Source: Citrus sinensis (lineage: Eukaryota > Streptophyta > Magnoliopsida > Sapindales > Rutaceae). Taken from it: a DNA stretch of 64,000 nt. The translations under genes and the position numbers were made by a program. The stretch lies in assembly GCF_022201045.2 (NCBI RefSeq), contig NC_068561.1:18354501-18418500 (forward strand), written 5' to 3'. Under the pieces are notes generated by a model. The model was not told where the DNA came from. It searched no databases and saw only the letters and a list, made by a program, of their open reading frames with translations. Shown piece by piece: positions 1-12,218 of this stretch. Numbering within the stretch: the first letter of the stretch is position 1; each line of letters opens with the position of its first letter.

Positions 1-2193
1 TTTTTTTTTTTGGGGTGCTTTCCGCGTAGTAAGGCCCAGCCTCTAAGTCTAATATCATAATGGAGCAATCCAGATCTCTAAGCCCAAGGTGGGGCAGTGT
101 CTACTCCCAAACTTAGGAGAAATATCCCCGCATGCCACGGCTATGAGGTCGTTTGTACCTAAATTTAAAGGATAATATCAAAATTGTTCATTCTACACGT
201 ATATCAGTATCTAAATTTTTATATATCCATATCAATATTTAGTTATGTCAGATAGGCTGAAAAGTATGCGGAACGAACAACATATGGAATTTACAGGGTA
301 ACAATCTAACTTAATAGACAGTTGCATGGGAACAAAGATGATGGGGCAAAACAGAAACAAAATATCAAGCACAAAGTCAAATACATAACTCGTTAACCAA
401 GGGGATTCAAAAACTTTTCCCGCCCTTCAAAGTGGTTGCTGCAAATGGAAAACAAGGCACTGACAATTAATCAACATTTGACAGATTTGATGCCAATGAA
501 AAAAGATCAAGATTTTCCAACTTGGAAAATCATTTGTTAACTAAATATTGCATATATTTATGCTTATATGAAAAAGAGTTCTATATGTTCTGTTCCTGCC
601 TATAAGAATTTGAGAAGAACAGCCAAAATACAGGAGCATGCACACGGGAAAAAAAACACAATGTACTGGTATAATAGCAAAACTTAGCATCAGGATGATT
701 ATTATAGCCAGTATCTAGTGAGGAAATTAGTAGAAGGAGATGATGAGAATGATCCCATAAGGATACATTGCATTTGCTAACAGCTAATTTACTAAGGCAC
801 ACATAAAATTGTTAAAAATAATTAACTGAGCCAATTATTATACACAAAAACAACCAGTCAATAATATGAAAAATGTTCAGAGTAAAATTCTGTCAACCTT
901 CATTCCACCAACTAAAATCTCTTTAAGCTCAAACTTCCTCTCCATTATGATAATTAAAACCTTATACACCCAATGAATACCCACTTACAAAAAATATAAA
1001 TAATGACCTCCATAGTCAACCACAGACCACAGTAACACATCTCTCTCCAGATTATCAATGATCAACAACGCCATACCCAAAACTTAATCATCTTACTCTG
1101 ATCTGACAAAATTCTAATATAATAAGAGTATAAAGACAATGCCAGCTTGAAGATGTTAGGAAGCCTGTGAAGCTTACTACATTAATTCGACATGATAAAA
1201 ACTAAGAATTGGAGACAAAGAGCAATACCATTCTTAAAAGGACACAGATTTTTAAGTTAGCACTCACTCATGAACTGGTGAGTGTAGCAAAATGAAAGAA
1301 CTGAAGTGTTGCTTCATAGGATTGAAACTAAAGATCCTCTAAGAAAAAAATGACTTTCTAACGCTCCAGATGAAATGACAAATTCCCCAGCCAAGAGAGA
1401 GATACGAACAAGATTAGGTCCAGAGTAACTGATTGGTGTACACATGGATGAGAGATACAATGATGCTGTACGTGCAAAAAATTAGTTGGATGCTCTCCTC
1501 TTGATCAAAACAGACAATCAAATATTCATGTAGGGGTAAGTGATAACTGATAACTGACAAAGAGTATGTTTGCTTCTGCGTCATTTGAAAACATAGTAGC
1601 TAAAAGGTTTGCTAAAGTTCACTTTTTTTAGGCACCCACCCATTTATACTAGAGAGATAAGCAGACGTCTTTATCCGATGACACCACTTGTTGCTGTTGA
1701 TGGCCGTTGCAAGAGCACTGGCGCCGGTCATGTTTCAAAGTGGAACAAAACAGATTGGCTCTAGTTTCTAAGAGTCGACAGGAGAAGCACTGATCAAAGG
1801 AGCTTTAAAGGAGCTTTTGTGAAAGCCGTTGGAGTAAAAGCCACAACACTCTCAATCCCAAAATAACCAAAGTCACAATGAGAACTTTAGAAGACAAAAG
1901 GGAAGGTTAACTATAGGCATTTGAATGAAATAATATGAACACAACTAGTACAGAGTAAAATGGTAAAATATGATTATCCATCCATCCATCCAATAAATAT
2001 AATGACTACAGCTTTACATTCCCAGAATACCAATGCGAGGTTAAACTAAACATAAGCTGGCAACAAAGCACATCCATATTACAACTGAAATACATCACCT
2101 TCATCGGCATGGCACCATCTCAATCACAAAAATGTCAAATTGTTTATACATTCATACAAAATAAGCCACAAATTAGAGAAACAAACAAAGTAC
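1..2193. other. Non-coding flank 3' of RPL17; possible retroelement tail at left edge
   Basis: No convincing gene is visible. The first 11 bases are a T run. Read on the minus strand, the first ~170 bases form a moderately GC-rich stretch ending in poly-A, which could be the 3' end of a non-LTR retroelement, but no tRNA-like A and B boxes are clear. The rest is AT-rich with only short chance ORFs. The part next to 2194 should include the 3' UTR of RPL17. Confidence 0.4.
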
Positions 2194-2933
2194 CTAGACA
2201 AGTTCAATGTAGGCCATGGGTGCATTATCACCTCGCCTAGGAAGTGTTCTGATAATTCTAGTATATCCACCATTCCGTTCACCATACCTTTCTTGAACCT
2301 CTGCGAACAAGGCATGTACAATCTGCTTCTCATAAATGAACCCAAGCGCTTGCCTCCTCTTATGAAGGGAACCGTCTTTAGCGAGCGTAATCATCTTGTC
2401 AACATACTTCCTCACAGCACTGGCCCTAGCTCTAGTGGTTTTGATCCTACCGTGCTTAAGCAATTGAGTGGTGAGGCCACGGAGAAGCGCCCGCCGTTGG
2501 TCAGGAGGCCTGCTGAGCTTCGGAACTCGCCTGCCGTGCCTCATTGCAGAAATTCGACACCCATTATCCACGAAAGCGAGACCATGTTCAAAACTTGTCA
2601 GGTCTGCAATGACAACAACAGCAATCGATAGATATCCGTAGCAAAGTTTTAAAATTTATTAAATCTAATAAAAGTGGGAGGCTTACCGGAGAAGCCGAGG
2701 GAGAGTAATGGGTTGTTAGAAGCGAGACCCATGTAAGATGAGAAGAGGTGTGGTGCTTGTTGGGTGCGGGTGAGACTGAGACTTGGGCGGCAGTGAGACG
2801 ATGATGAGAATCGGATTGAAGAACAAGAAATGGAGTTAAGTGAAGGGAGAGCTGAGCTTAGGGATTGCATACTCCATCTATTGCTACTACAATCTGCTGC
2901 TGTTGTCGTTGCTACTGCAACTGTAATCGCCAT
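2194..2933 (-). CDS. RPL17: Plastid 50S ribosomal protein L17 (bL17c), nuclear gene
   Basis: Two exons on the minus strand: 2933-2687 and 2603-2194 (657 nt, 218 aa). The donor reads TCCG/GTAAGC and the acceptor TTGCAG/ACCTG, and the frame is kept across the join. Exon 1 is Ser/Thr-rich, poor in acidic residues and begins [10 protein letters not shown], typical of a chloroplast transit peptide. Exon 2 holds the bacterial-type L17 domain starting at [10 protein letters not shown], with the conserved [13 protein letters not shown] and [13 protein letters not shown] blocks. L17 sits in the large subunit near the peptide exit tunnel, and the plant protein serves plastid translation. Length fits plant plastid L17 (about 210 aa, against about 120 in bacteria). 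The gene diverges from the kinase gene at 5028. In Arabidopsis, as I recall, it is the direct neighbour of SCARECROW; here SCR lies 55 kb away. Confidence 0.95.
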
Positions 2934-3454
2934 TGCCGCTTCAGCTGCTGTTATGTAACCAGAATATAGATAACGAGATGATTGAAACTTTGGATAAGAG
3001 CACAGAGGCTATGGCGTATGCAGATGCAAGTACAGACGCTGTGGGATTATTGGGCTAGAGTTTCCTTGAAGCCCATTCGTTTCATCTAACATGGGCCTAC
3101 CTTGGCCTCCCTCCTTTCGGCCCAAAGAGTTCTTTTTCCTCTTAATTTTAGTCCATAAATTATTGCAGTTTTTTTTTTTTTTAAATTTAGTTGGGGGATT
3201 TATGTTTTCCATTTTCATTAATACACTGAATAATTTGCTGCCTGGGTAGTGTAGTTCTAACTTCAGTCTTCTCCAGTCTCCACTGAGCTCTGGAATTTGT
3301 TTCTGTCATTCTCATTCAACCGCCGCCAGTACCAAAGCAAACGACCTTGCCTTCGCCTTGTTTGTACTTTGTATCCATACGCGTAATTAATAAATAATTT
3401 TAGGTTTGGCTCTGCCTTTCTCCTACTGGTAGTTATATATCTGAGTATCTGACT
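2934..3454. other. RPL17 upstream/promoter side
   Basis: This is the 5' side of RPL17, up to the edge of the Mutator-like element. It contains a T run at about 3169-3182 and no gene. It should carry the RPL17 promoter and 5' UTR, but I could not assign specific elements. Confidence 0.4.
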
Positions 3455-4758
3455 AGGATAATTTCTGGATACCTCCCCTCAGTTTTGGCTCTACTATACT
3501 TGGAGAAAAACTATCGATATATTGACATATTACCCCTTAAACATAAATGACCGTAAGTTTAACTGTTATCTGACTTTGAAATTATCAAATTACCCTTACA
3601 CCGGATACAAGATTCGACAATATTTTCACTTCTGCATGCTACGAAGATTAATATATATATAACTTGAAGAAAATGCAACCAAAAACTCCTTAAAAAGGAA
3701 ATTATTTTTCCCAATACTCTTAGCAACCAATCAAAATTACCTAAAAAATTTATTTTTTCAGCCATCATTCTCATTTGATCCCCAATTCAACAATTTCAAT
3801 CCAAATTCAATATACTTCTCTTTAAAACCAACCCATTTTAATCAAATTTTAATGCAGCGCTTTAAATCTAATCTATTTGAATCTAAATTTTGCATACTAC
3901 TTCTCTTCAAATTCAATCAATTGGATTCTGAATTAAATCATGTGAACTCAAATCCCTAAAATACATGCCTTTGGCTCACAAAATGAGTTGGAATATGATT
4001 CAGCGCCTTGTTAACTTCCATGGTGGGAGACAAAACTATCGTTTTGTGAGTTATGACTTTGGTTATTGGCAAAGAAACAGAAAAATCAAACAACAAAAAA
4101 AGAAGTTGATTGGTCAGTATTTATTTATATTTCAACTTATGTGGCTTGGCTGTTGGTGTGGCAGACACGGCTGCGAACGTGGCTTGGCATAGTGCTAAGT
4201 GTCGGCGAGTGGTGGACGACTTTTGGCTTGATGTTTGCTAGTGGGCGGTGGTGGCGCTACGATTTGCTTAGTGTTGGCTAGCAACAACATCAAGGTTTTG
4301 AAAGCAAACAACGACGACGGTGCCCATAATTTGTGTTTGTACATTAGTGTCTAGGGGTTATGATTTTGTAGTTGTTAGAGGCTGAGGGTAGTAATGTGGT
4401 TTGGGGTTTGGATGATGATAATGGTGGCATTTAATTAAGAGAGGAGTGGAGGAAAATAAGTTTTTACTCAATTTTTATTTTTTTCAAAGGAGTTAATCTC
4501 TTCATTTTATTTTATTTTTTAATTTCGAAAGGTAATCTATCAATTTTAGGTGCACACTCACTTGTCCAGTCGGTCGCCGTGCATCAGCTCTATTAAGATT
4601 TAAAAATTATAAATGGCTACAATTACGTAACTACTCTCAACTACTAAAGGCTTACTAATAGTAATATAAGTCAGGGGGGGTGTTATGTCAATATATAAAT
4701 AGCTTTTATCTAAGTGTAGTAAGAGCAAATATCAGGGGAGGTATCCAAAAATTACCCC
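3455..4758. mobile_element. Mutator-like TIR element (~1.3 kb), non-autonomous
   Basis: The ends are imperfect terminal inverted repeats of about 80 bp. The left end starts AGGATAATTTCTGGATACCT; the reverse complement of the right end starts GGGGTAATTTTTGGATACCT. Both continue through CCCCTSA and TATATTGACATA. The first ~40 bases also resemble the TIR of the 10940-12218 element, so the two belong to related families. The interior has no transposase, only short ORFs (3965-4192 and 4066-4281). Clear target-site duplications were not found, which suggests an old insertion. The element ends 269 bp before the PBL8 start codon, so it occupies the promoter side of that gene and much of the RPL17-PBL8 spacer. 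Confidence 0.75.
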
Positions 4759-5027
4759 ACGTGTGTATCCCACTATATATATGCGTGTGTGCATCTGCAG
4801 ATTAATAATTTTTTTACTATTTAAAAGTCATAGTAGAGTCAACAGTGTGAGAAATTTTAGGAAGGAGGAAAAAATAGCAAAGGCAGCCAGTCTGCTAAGA
4901 ATGAAATTCAGCGCCATCTGGTCGCCCACTTCAGCACCACTACTCCAACTGCAACAACTACCTCAGCTATCGTTTTCAGCAATTAATCAAACTCAAACTC
5001 GCTTCCAGTTTCAACAGCAACAACAGA

Positions 5028-8000
5028 ATGGGCAACTGTGGCACTAGGGAAGAATCCGCCGTTGTCTCCACTGTTCAAGGTTTTGTTTTTCCCCCCTTTC
5101 CAGATCTGCTCACTCTTTTACATTTCCTCCTGAATGCGGTTCCTCGTTTTATTTAATTGATTTTTTTTAGGGTTTATTTGTTTAATTTGTTTAATTTTCA
5201 AAAACAGTTCAACAGCTTCATATGTTATCTTCTTCTTTGCCTGTTAAACCTGAGAGGAAGCATAACCGTTCGATATCAGATCTGAGCGATCCTTCCACTC
5301 CGCGTAATTTAGAGGACTCTAGGAAGAATGCTGTGCTCTATACTCACGTAATTGCCTTCTCTTTGTTCGAACTCGAGACCATTACGAAGAGCTTTCGCTC
5401 TGATTATATTCTCGGAGAAGGCGGTTTTGGCACCGTCTATAAAGGTTACATTGATGAGAATGTGAGGGTCGGCCTCAAATCTTTACCCGTTGCCGTCAAG
5501 GTCCTCAATAAGGAAGGCCTTCAGGGACACCGTGAATGGCTTGTATGTCGCTCTCTCTGCTTTCACTTTCTGTCTTCTTCTTGTTTTCAATTTGATTTTT
5601 AACTTGTGATAATCCTTGGTTCAGACGGAGGTCAACTTCCTAGGTCAACTTAGGCATCCGAATCTGGTTAAATTGATTGGGTATTGTTGCGAGGACGATC
5701 ACAGGTTACTTGTGTATGAGTTCATGTTCAGAGGAAGCCTTGAGAATCACTTGTTTCGAAGTAGGCATTTGTGTTATTTACCTTCTTCTTTTGCTTTGAG
5801 AGCTTCAATTTCCTAATTTCTACAAACTTTTTGTTGCGATTCTTAGACTGGGTAGTTAAATATAGTGCCCGCTTCTTGTATGAGAGCTCTATGTTTAAAA
5901 ATTGTGTGCCTTTTGCCTATAATCCATAATTAGAGTGCAACACTTTGATTATGCCACACAGCTAAGATTGCAGTCTCAATAAAGCTGAGGTCTAACAGAG
6001 TCACCCATTAACTTTAGAATGCTATCTACTTGATTCACTTGTAAGATACCAATCAAGACTTTTGCTTTAAATTGGACATCCTTCAAGCATCATGAAAGAA
6101 TAATCTCATCAGTTTAGGTAATCCTATGTGATGCATGTTTCATAGATTGTAAAGGTTTTAGGCTTTACCATCTTTTGTTTGAGACAGAGACTGATAGATA
6201 ATTCAAGTTAAAAAAAAATGGCGTGTACATCTAATGAAAGACTAACGTATCAAAAATTCGCGATGAGGTGTTAGTGTCATTTGCCTAGACTAGAACTTTG
6301 GTGACCTGCCATGTTAAATGGTTTAAATGAAATTATACTTTAATGCTTCATATTTGAAATTGGGGTCATTGTCATATTCGTCTTGTGAGATATCATTTCA
6401 AAATAGTTGCATTGCCCTGTCATTTAGGTAACACATATTACATGGTAGTGTGAGAGATGCTATAGGTGATCTCTTATCTTTTTTTAATAGTTTATTGAGA
6501 ACGTCGCTGCTGGAAAAAAAACACAGAAATTAACTTTTTTGTTATGAGGAACTTAAAAATTTCTACTTAGTTTTCGAATAATACTTTCTAACTTAGTTTT
6601 CGAATAATATTTTGTAACTCAAGTTGATATGGTCTTTCCTGGGGTATTTAGAGGCAACTGTCCCACTATCATGGGCCACAAGAATGATGATTGCTTTTGG
6701 AGCTGCCAAAGGGCTTGCTTTCCTTCACAATGCTGAAAGGCCAGTTATATATCGGGACTTCAAAACCTCTAATATCTTATTGGACTCAGTGAGTTGAACT
6801 TCTTAGCCCCATTGTTTAAGAAATTTTTCTTATGGTTTTCTAGTATATTTTCTGTTCTTGTTCACCAATGCTAGTTGTCTTGTGGTCTTCAGGATTATAC
6901 AGCCAAGCTTTCTGATTTTGGTCTTGCAAAAGCTGGACCGCAAGGTGACGAGACTCATGTATCAACTCGAGTAATGGGTACCTATGGTTATGCTGCCCCT
7001 GAATATGTGATGACTGGTATGCCCTCCTTATATATTAGACACGAAAACTTTATTAGATTTTTTTTTTTTTTTTGGGTTAGAAGATGCAAAAGGCGGCCTT
7101 TAGAATGAAAAGACAACCATCTGAGAATTCTTTTGGATTTGTATCCTGTACATTAAAAAAAAAAATGACATCTTTTGCCAGCTGATAAGAGATGCATGAT
7201 ATCGAGGAGATATTGACTTGTGTGAGGGTTATGATGCTATGTCATCACACTTTTACAATTGGTTAGTTATTTTCCATGCATTATTTCATTAATTTCCACA
7301 TTTTAGAAGATATAATATGTTCTCTCACTAAAAATAAAAAGTAAAATCACACAACAGAAACAGCTTGTTGAATTAGGAAAACACAGGTTGGTCTACTAAA
7401 GCAGCTGAAAATGGATTTTGAAGCATCTGTTTCTTCTAGTGAACCCGACCAAGTGTGAAAACTCTAGTATAATTGCAATTCCCTAGTCCTTCAACATCGC
7501 ATTGTGTGTTTGACATGACCAGTGACCTGCAAATTCTCTGAATTTGGTGCTGTGATAAGCACACAATTACTGACTGCTTTCCATTTTGCTGACTAAAATT
7601 TGATTTATATCTTTTATGAATCCCTTTCAGTTAGTGTGTAAATTGAAAACAACCGAGCTTGTCTTGCTTTTCATGTCTTTAATGAATCCCTTTCAGATAG
7701 GCTGTAAATGGAAAACAACTGAGCATGTCTTGCATTTTTTTTTGTTTCTTATACCTGAAGAAGTCTTGTATCTGGTGTGTGCTAGTTCAATTATGGGAGT
7801 GCACTACTGAGATCTGTTTGAATTGAACAGGCCATCTGACTGCCAGGAGTGATGTATACAGCTTTGGAGTTGTTCTTCTAGAGCTATTGACTGGAAGGAA
7901 GTCTGTTGACAAGACAAGACCTAGCAAAGAGCAAAGCTTGGTAGATTGGGCCAGGCCAAAACTAAATGACAAGAGAAAAATGCTGCAAATAATTGACCCT

Positions 8001-8342
8001 AGATTGGAAAATCAGTACTCAGTGAGGGCAGCACAGAAAGCTTGTAGCTTGGCATACTATTGTCTAAGCCAGAATCCTAAAGCAAGGCCTCTAATGAGTG
8101 ATGTAGTTGAAACATTGGAACCCCTACAATGTGCTAACGATGGTGGTAATGAAATCTCATCATCATTGACTGCAAATCTCGTTGTTGCTGCTGGTGGTGC
8201 TACAAATGCTTTTGCAATGGGAGGAATCCCAGGTTACCGAACACGTCCAAGGTTCAGCAACAATGTTGGTCCTGGTTCTAGTTGTCGTTCTCCTAATCCA
8301 AATTGTTCCCCAGGTGGCCCTGCAGCATGCAGGGTTAGATGA
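5028..8342 (+). CDS. PBL8: Receptor-like cytoplasmic kinase, RLCK VII / PBS1-like 8
   Basis: Six exons: 5028-5079, 5208-5542, 5625-5760, 6652-6788, 6893-7016 and 7831-8342 (1296 nt, 431 aa). All joins keep frame and use GT-AG. The N-terminus MGNCGT gives an N-myristoylation Gly2 with a nearby Cys for palmitoylation, so plasma-membrane attachment is expected. Kinase motifs in order: the glycine loop [18 protein letters not shown] (catalytic Lys), the catalytic loop [11 protein letters not shown] (Tyr instead of His before Arg-Asp, usual in this subfamily), SDFGLAK, the activation segment [15 protein letters not shown] and [17 protein letters not shown] Ser/Gly/Pro-rich tail follows. The family relays signals from surface receptors in immunity and growth. 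From memory the protein is very close to Arabidopsis At5g01020. Introns 3 and 5 are each over 800 bp, and intron 5 carries a 66-bp tandem duplication. Confidence 0.93.
7613..7744 (+). repeat. 66-bp tandem duplication in PBL8 intron 5
   Basis: Two adjacent diverged copies start at about 7613 and 7679. Both contain ATGAATCCCTTTCAG and then GAAAACAACYGAGC. Each has an acceptor-like CCCTTTCAG about 85-210 bases before the true acceptor at 7830. No coding effect is visible. Confidence 0.8.
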
Positions 8343-9240
8343 GAAACGTCACCTAAATATGTATACTCGTGGGGTGTGTGGTTTTCGTCTTATGACCCGT
8401 TTCAGAATGACCAAATTTTCTTGTTAAATCATGGGTGCTTTTGCTTTGTACTTAATGCACAAAATATCATGTTGATCCGAAGCCACTGTTAATTAATTGC
8501 TGTCTAACATGGTGCTTGTATCAAATTTTCTAATTGTGTTCACTTCTCCGAGGAAATTTGCATTGTGGAAATACTATAAATGTTCGACATATGCATATTT
8601 GCGGCTTGTAGATTGAAACCTTTTTGTCCTTAATCATGCTGATATTGTCAATAATGATACTTGGGTAACCTGATAATGCAAGCTGTTTACAATAGAATGT
8701 GCTTGTATGTTAGGTATAGTTATTGATTCTGCTGATGATATAGATAGATGGTTCAAGAATTGAGAAAAAAATATGGTATAACTTTCGATTTGATTTAGAA
8801 CTAATATTTTTCTACTACGTTGATTATTAATTAAAATGATTTTCCTTCTGTCTCATTCAAGGATAAGATGCTTATTCTTGCGCGGGGGGGATCAGATGCG
8901 TGGCTTAACATGAACAGGAGAACTTGATACAATTAATTAGCTTTTTCGTGACAATTGAATAAAACTGTCGTCGTATGATTGGATTTCACTTTTCAAGCTT
9001 CTACAATCAGATTCTACATTGACGATACAAAATTTATAATGTACACGATAATAATTGCGGTTTTTGAGTGACAAATAAATATCAAGATTGGCCCACTTGA
9101 ATTGTGTTCCTTAATAAATCTCTTCCCCCACAACTCTCAACCACACATAAATTTTTATTCGCAAAATACCCACCTCTCTCTCTCTCGTTCATCCCCCCCC
9201 GGCTGCATGTTTGTTGCCAGTGTGTGTGCATAATAACACA
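8343..9240. other. Spacer: PBL8 3' UTR and upstream region of the cysteine-rich peptide gene
   Basis: AT-rich sequence with no ORF of note. A short CT run precedes 9190. The right half should hold the promoter and 5' UTR of the gene at 9241. Confidence 0.4.
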
Positions 9241-9394
9241 ATGAATAATCATACGATGAAACTACTAGTACTGCTTTTCTCAATCGTCCATTTCATCATT
9301 GCTCAGAGACCAGGTGCTGATTTGTTTAATCTATAATTACTTTACTTACCATACAAGTTATTGTATTACAATTGATATTGAATTATATGTGTTC

Positions 9395-9433
<39 letters not shown>

Positions 9434-9764
9434 CATATACATGTATATGCTGGTTACATATAATTTACATGTAAGTGCAGTTGATGAGCCGTGGTCGTTG
9501 ACTGGGGATGGACTAAGGCCAACTGGGGAAACAGAGTACAGGGTGATTGAAGTTGAAGAAGATAACAAAAGAGTAGTAAGTCTGGGGAGGAGGAGGCTGG
9601 CACCATACGAGCTGTGCCTGCTGTGCAAGTGCTGTGCGGGCAACACAACCTGCATCACCATGCCTTGTTGTTTTGGTATTGACTGCCACCTTCCCAACAA
9701 GCCTTTTGGGGTCTGCGCTTTTGTCCCCAAAACATGTAACTGTGCTTCCTGTGCTGCTGCCTAG
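9241..9764 (+). CDS. Secreted cysteine-rich small protein (12 Cys, 118 aa)
   Basis: Two exons: 9241-9313 and 9481-9764 (357 nt, 118 aa). The donor CAG/GTGCTG and acceptor GTGCAG/TTGATG keep the frame. Exon 1 encodes a hydrophobic signal peptide (MKLLVLLFSIVHFIIA core) ending near AQRP, so entry to the secretory pathway is expected. After an acidic spacer and a basic GRRR site, the last ~48 residues contain 12 cysteines, with the patterns CLLCKCC, PCCFGIDC and TCNCASC. This suggests a compact disulfide-bonded mature peptide. I do not recognise a named family. It lies just downstream of PBL8 on the same strand, the position held in Arabidopsis by the small gene At5g01015 (from memory), so it may be that orthologue. 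Function is unknown; signalling or defence peptides are only analogies. A second in-frame ATG at 9256 is an alternative start. The intron carries a CT microsatellite. Confidence 0.8.
9396..9426 (+). repeat. (CT)n microsatellite in intron
   Basis: A run of about 15 CT units, in the intron of the cysteine-rich peptide gene. Confidence 0.9.
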
Positions 9765-9849
9765 TTGAACTATAGCTTTTCATTTGCAGTTCTAATGAGA
9801 TTAATTAATTCACCTAAGTGTCACAAATATATCCACACGCATCAAAATC

Positions 9850-9854
<5 letters not shown>

Positions 9855-9901
<47 letters not shown>
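9855..9901 (+). repeat. (AC)n microsatellite
   Basis: About 23 AC units, roughly 90 bp after the stop codon of the cysteine-rich peptide gene, probably within or near its 3' UTR. Confidence 0.9.
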
Positions 9902-9902
<1 letters not shown>

Positions 9903-10383
9903 CATTTTAGCAGCTGCCTGTATACCCCTTAATTAATTTGTACTTGATCGCATCTTTTACATTTTTTTTTTCCAGTTTTTGGTAAAGTTATTGTCTTATT
10001 GACTTAGAAATTGAGACGAAAATATTTATGAGTTTGCCTTACAATAGTGGTGATGAAGCAACTGAATTTTGTCGCGAAATCCTTTACCTGGCTTCTTCCT
10101 TACGAGAAATTCTTTTGTATGACAGCTGGTTAATTAGTAATACGTGAAACGCGGACAAATATTTTGTCAAGTAGTTGTTTTCTAAAAATAAATGTACACA
10201 TGGAAGAATGCCATTGACTTGTTGTACTACCATTATCCTTCTACATAAAAATTACAGGGTCATTCATAAGGAAATGAAACACATGCTTAGAAGTCCTCTG
10301 CCAAGAATAAACAATTTTCTTACCCATTGAGATTGTGAAAAGGGTATGGAAAATTAGATTCCGTGGGGCAGATCCAAATCCAT
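9902..10383. other. Spacer with no gene
   Basis: AT-rich sequence between the AC repeat and the Harbinger-type MITE. I see no ORF, repeat or motif to report. Confidence 0.4.
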
Positions 10384-10386
10384 TTA

Positions 10387-10657
10387 GGTCTTGTTTAGAA
10401 TTGAGGTATTGTACCTTTTAAATTATAGTTGTTATAGAAATAAAATTGTAATTATGAAATAAAAATTAATAATATATAGTAAATATAAATTTTAAACAAT
10501 AATTTTAATAAAATTATTAAAGTTATAATAGATTTTTCATCATACAAAAAAAAATTATATCAATATATCTTCTAAGATACAGTAGTTAGTGTTTACTAAA
10601 TACTTTAATACTGTAACTTAAAGGTACAATTGCCCAATATCAATTCCAAACTCACCC
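10387..10657 (+). mobile_element. PIF/Harbinger-type MITE, 271 bp, TTA target duplication
   Basis: The left end GGTCTTGTTTAGAATTGAGG pairs with the reverse complement of the right end, GGGTGAGTTTGGAATTGATA. TTA flanks both sides (10384-10386 and 10658-10660). The AT-rich interior matches, in inverse orientation, the element at 35754-35999 (shared tract TATATAGTAAATATAAATTT). No coding capacity. The 3-bp TTA duplication and GGG(T)..TTTGG ends fit PIF/Harbinger (Tourist-like) MITEs. Confidence 0.8.
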
Positions 10658-10660
10658 TTA

Positions 10661-10929
10661 TTTACAATTGTATCTTTTATTTTACTTCTTCTGTATTAAA
10701 TGGGCTATGCTGAAAACAAATGGAACTAGAAATTTAAGGGTCCAAGTACAAGCATTTAAGCTAGTTTAACAAGTCCATTAATGTGCAAAATTCATTTGGT
10801 TTTGTTAAAGTGAATCCAACGTAGAGGGTGCAACATTTCGCTCCATGTAAATTTGATTAATATCTGTCGAGATTTAAATACAAAACCTCAGGTTAAACAT
10901 ATGGCCTTGTAACATGCTGAGAAACCACT
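10661..10929. other. Spacer between two TIR elements
   Basis: Unremarkable AT-rich sequence between the Harbinger-type MITE and the Mutator-like element. No gene seen. Confidence 0.4.
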
Positions 10930-10939
10930 ATACACAAAA

Positions 10940-12218
10940 GGGTAAATTTTAGGGACCTCCCCTGAGGTTTGAAGTATTAACACTTTAATAGAATGTATTG
11001 ATGTAATTACACATACTTCCCTTGCCGTTAGTATAAAAATACGTATGGTGTTAGTATAAAAGGATAAATATGTAAAAGCTTATTTAAAATTCAAAATAAT
11101 TCAAAATTAAAGCTTTAAGTTCTTGATGTCTGCGAAATCTTACTTGGTTTACTCTATTATCTAGTGGTGCGTAATGACCAGTGGACAAAAGTAAAAAAAA
11201 TCTTCACAAAATAAAGCCTGCACTTAGCTTTCTCTTTCATCTAAGCAACACCCAGCCATTTTCGTCTTCCTAAGGCTGTGAAGAAGCAGCTGCATTTGCC
11301 CAAAACCTTTTCAAGATTAAAAAACATTTTAGCTTCAATAACGAACAAGATGAGTTCTGATGGTGGCCCAAGTCTTCCATGAAGCGAGTACCAGCGGCGA
11401 ACGACTTCATCCGCGACAGGAGTGAGAAAGAAATAATCTGTAGATGATTTTGTTGAACATGGGCTAATTAAACCTAAAAATGGGTTCTTTGTATTTTGAT
11501 TTTTTTTTTTGTGCATGTTGATTTCAACAACTATGGGTTTTGATTTTCTTCATTTTGAGCTAATCAAAGTGTAATGATAGAAAGCTTTAGCCTTTATGTA
11601 AATTTTGATTTAAAAATTAGTGGGTTTATCACTGTTATGAAGTTGTTCTGCACTGAGCAAAGGAATGAAAAGAGAAAAAAAAAAATATTTTCTCAATATT
11701 TTTTCTTGACTTATCCTTGTTTTGAATTCTCTTGCGTCATCATCGTCCGTAATTGATTAATTTGCAGTTGGAAACTAGAGTGACTCGAACAAAATCATAG
11801 CTTATATGGCATCTCCTAGTTGTAGAGATATAGTGGTTTTATTTTAAACTACTTTGGCATGTTTTCGACACCTATTAGAATTTTTGATAATTTCGTGCTG
11901 GTTCCACAATTTTTTTCCTTTTTTTCTTTGCCACTCCTACTGCATTCTCTTTTCTGGTTTATTTTAAGCTGTGGTAGCTGGTGAAAAGATTGATTATATT
12001 TTATGGCAATTCATCAGCTGCATGTACCCATCGGTTCTCATCCATTTTATTTAATAATTTATTATTTTTGCGGGAAGGGTGTTTTAGTAATTTTAACAGT
12101 CAACTAACGGTCAACCTAACTGATAATTAACAGCGAGGAAGGTATATGTAATTGCATCAATACATTCTATCAAAGTGTTAATACTTCAAACCTCAGAGGA
12201 GGTCCCTAAAAATTACAC
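10940..12218. mobile_element. Mutator-like TIR element, 1279 bp, with 10-bp target duplication
   Basis: Terminal inverted repeats of about 88 bp. The left starts GGGTAAATTTTAGGGACCTC and the right (reverse complement) GTGTAATTTTTAGGGACCTC; they stay alignable up to about 11027 and 12131. An identical 10-bp direct repeat, ATACACAAAA, flanks the element at 10930-10939 and 12219-12228, in the 8-11 bp range of Mutator-like elements. The interior has only short ORFs (11241-11516 minus, 11574-11756 plus) and no MuDR transposase, so it is non-autonomous. Its TIR is related to that of the 3455-4758 element. Confidence 0.9.

Noticed and set aside
1-180. tRNA-derived SINE at the left edge
   Set aside because: A poly-A end is present on the minus strand, but no proper A and B boxes were found, so only a vague retroelement tail can be suggested.
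2140-2631. 163-codon plus-strand ORF over RPL17
   Set aside because: It is the antisense shadow of RPL17 exon 2; the minus strand carries a clear bL17 domain.
11241-11756. Two short ORFs inside the Mutator-like element
   Set aside because: Neither shows MULE transposase, zinc finger or SWIM features; they are probably chance ORFs.
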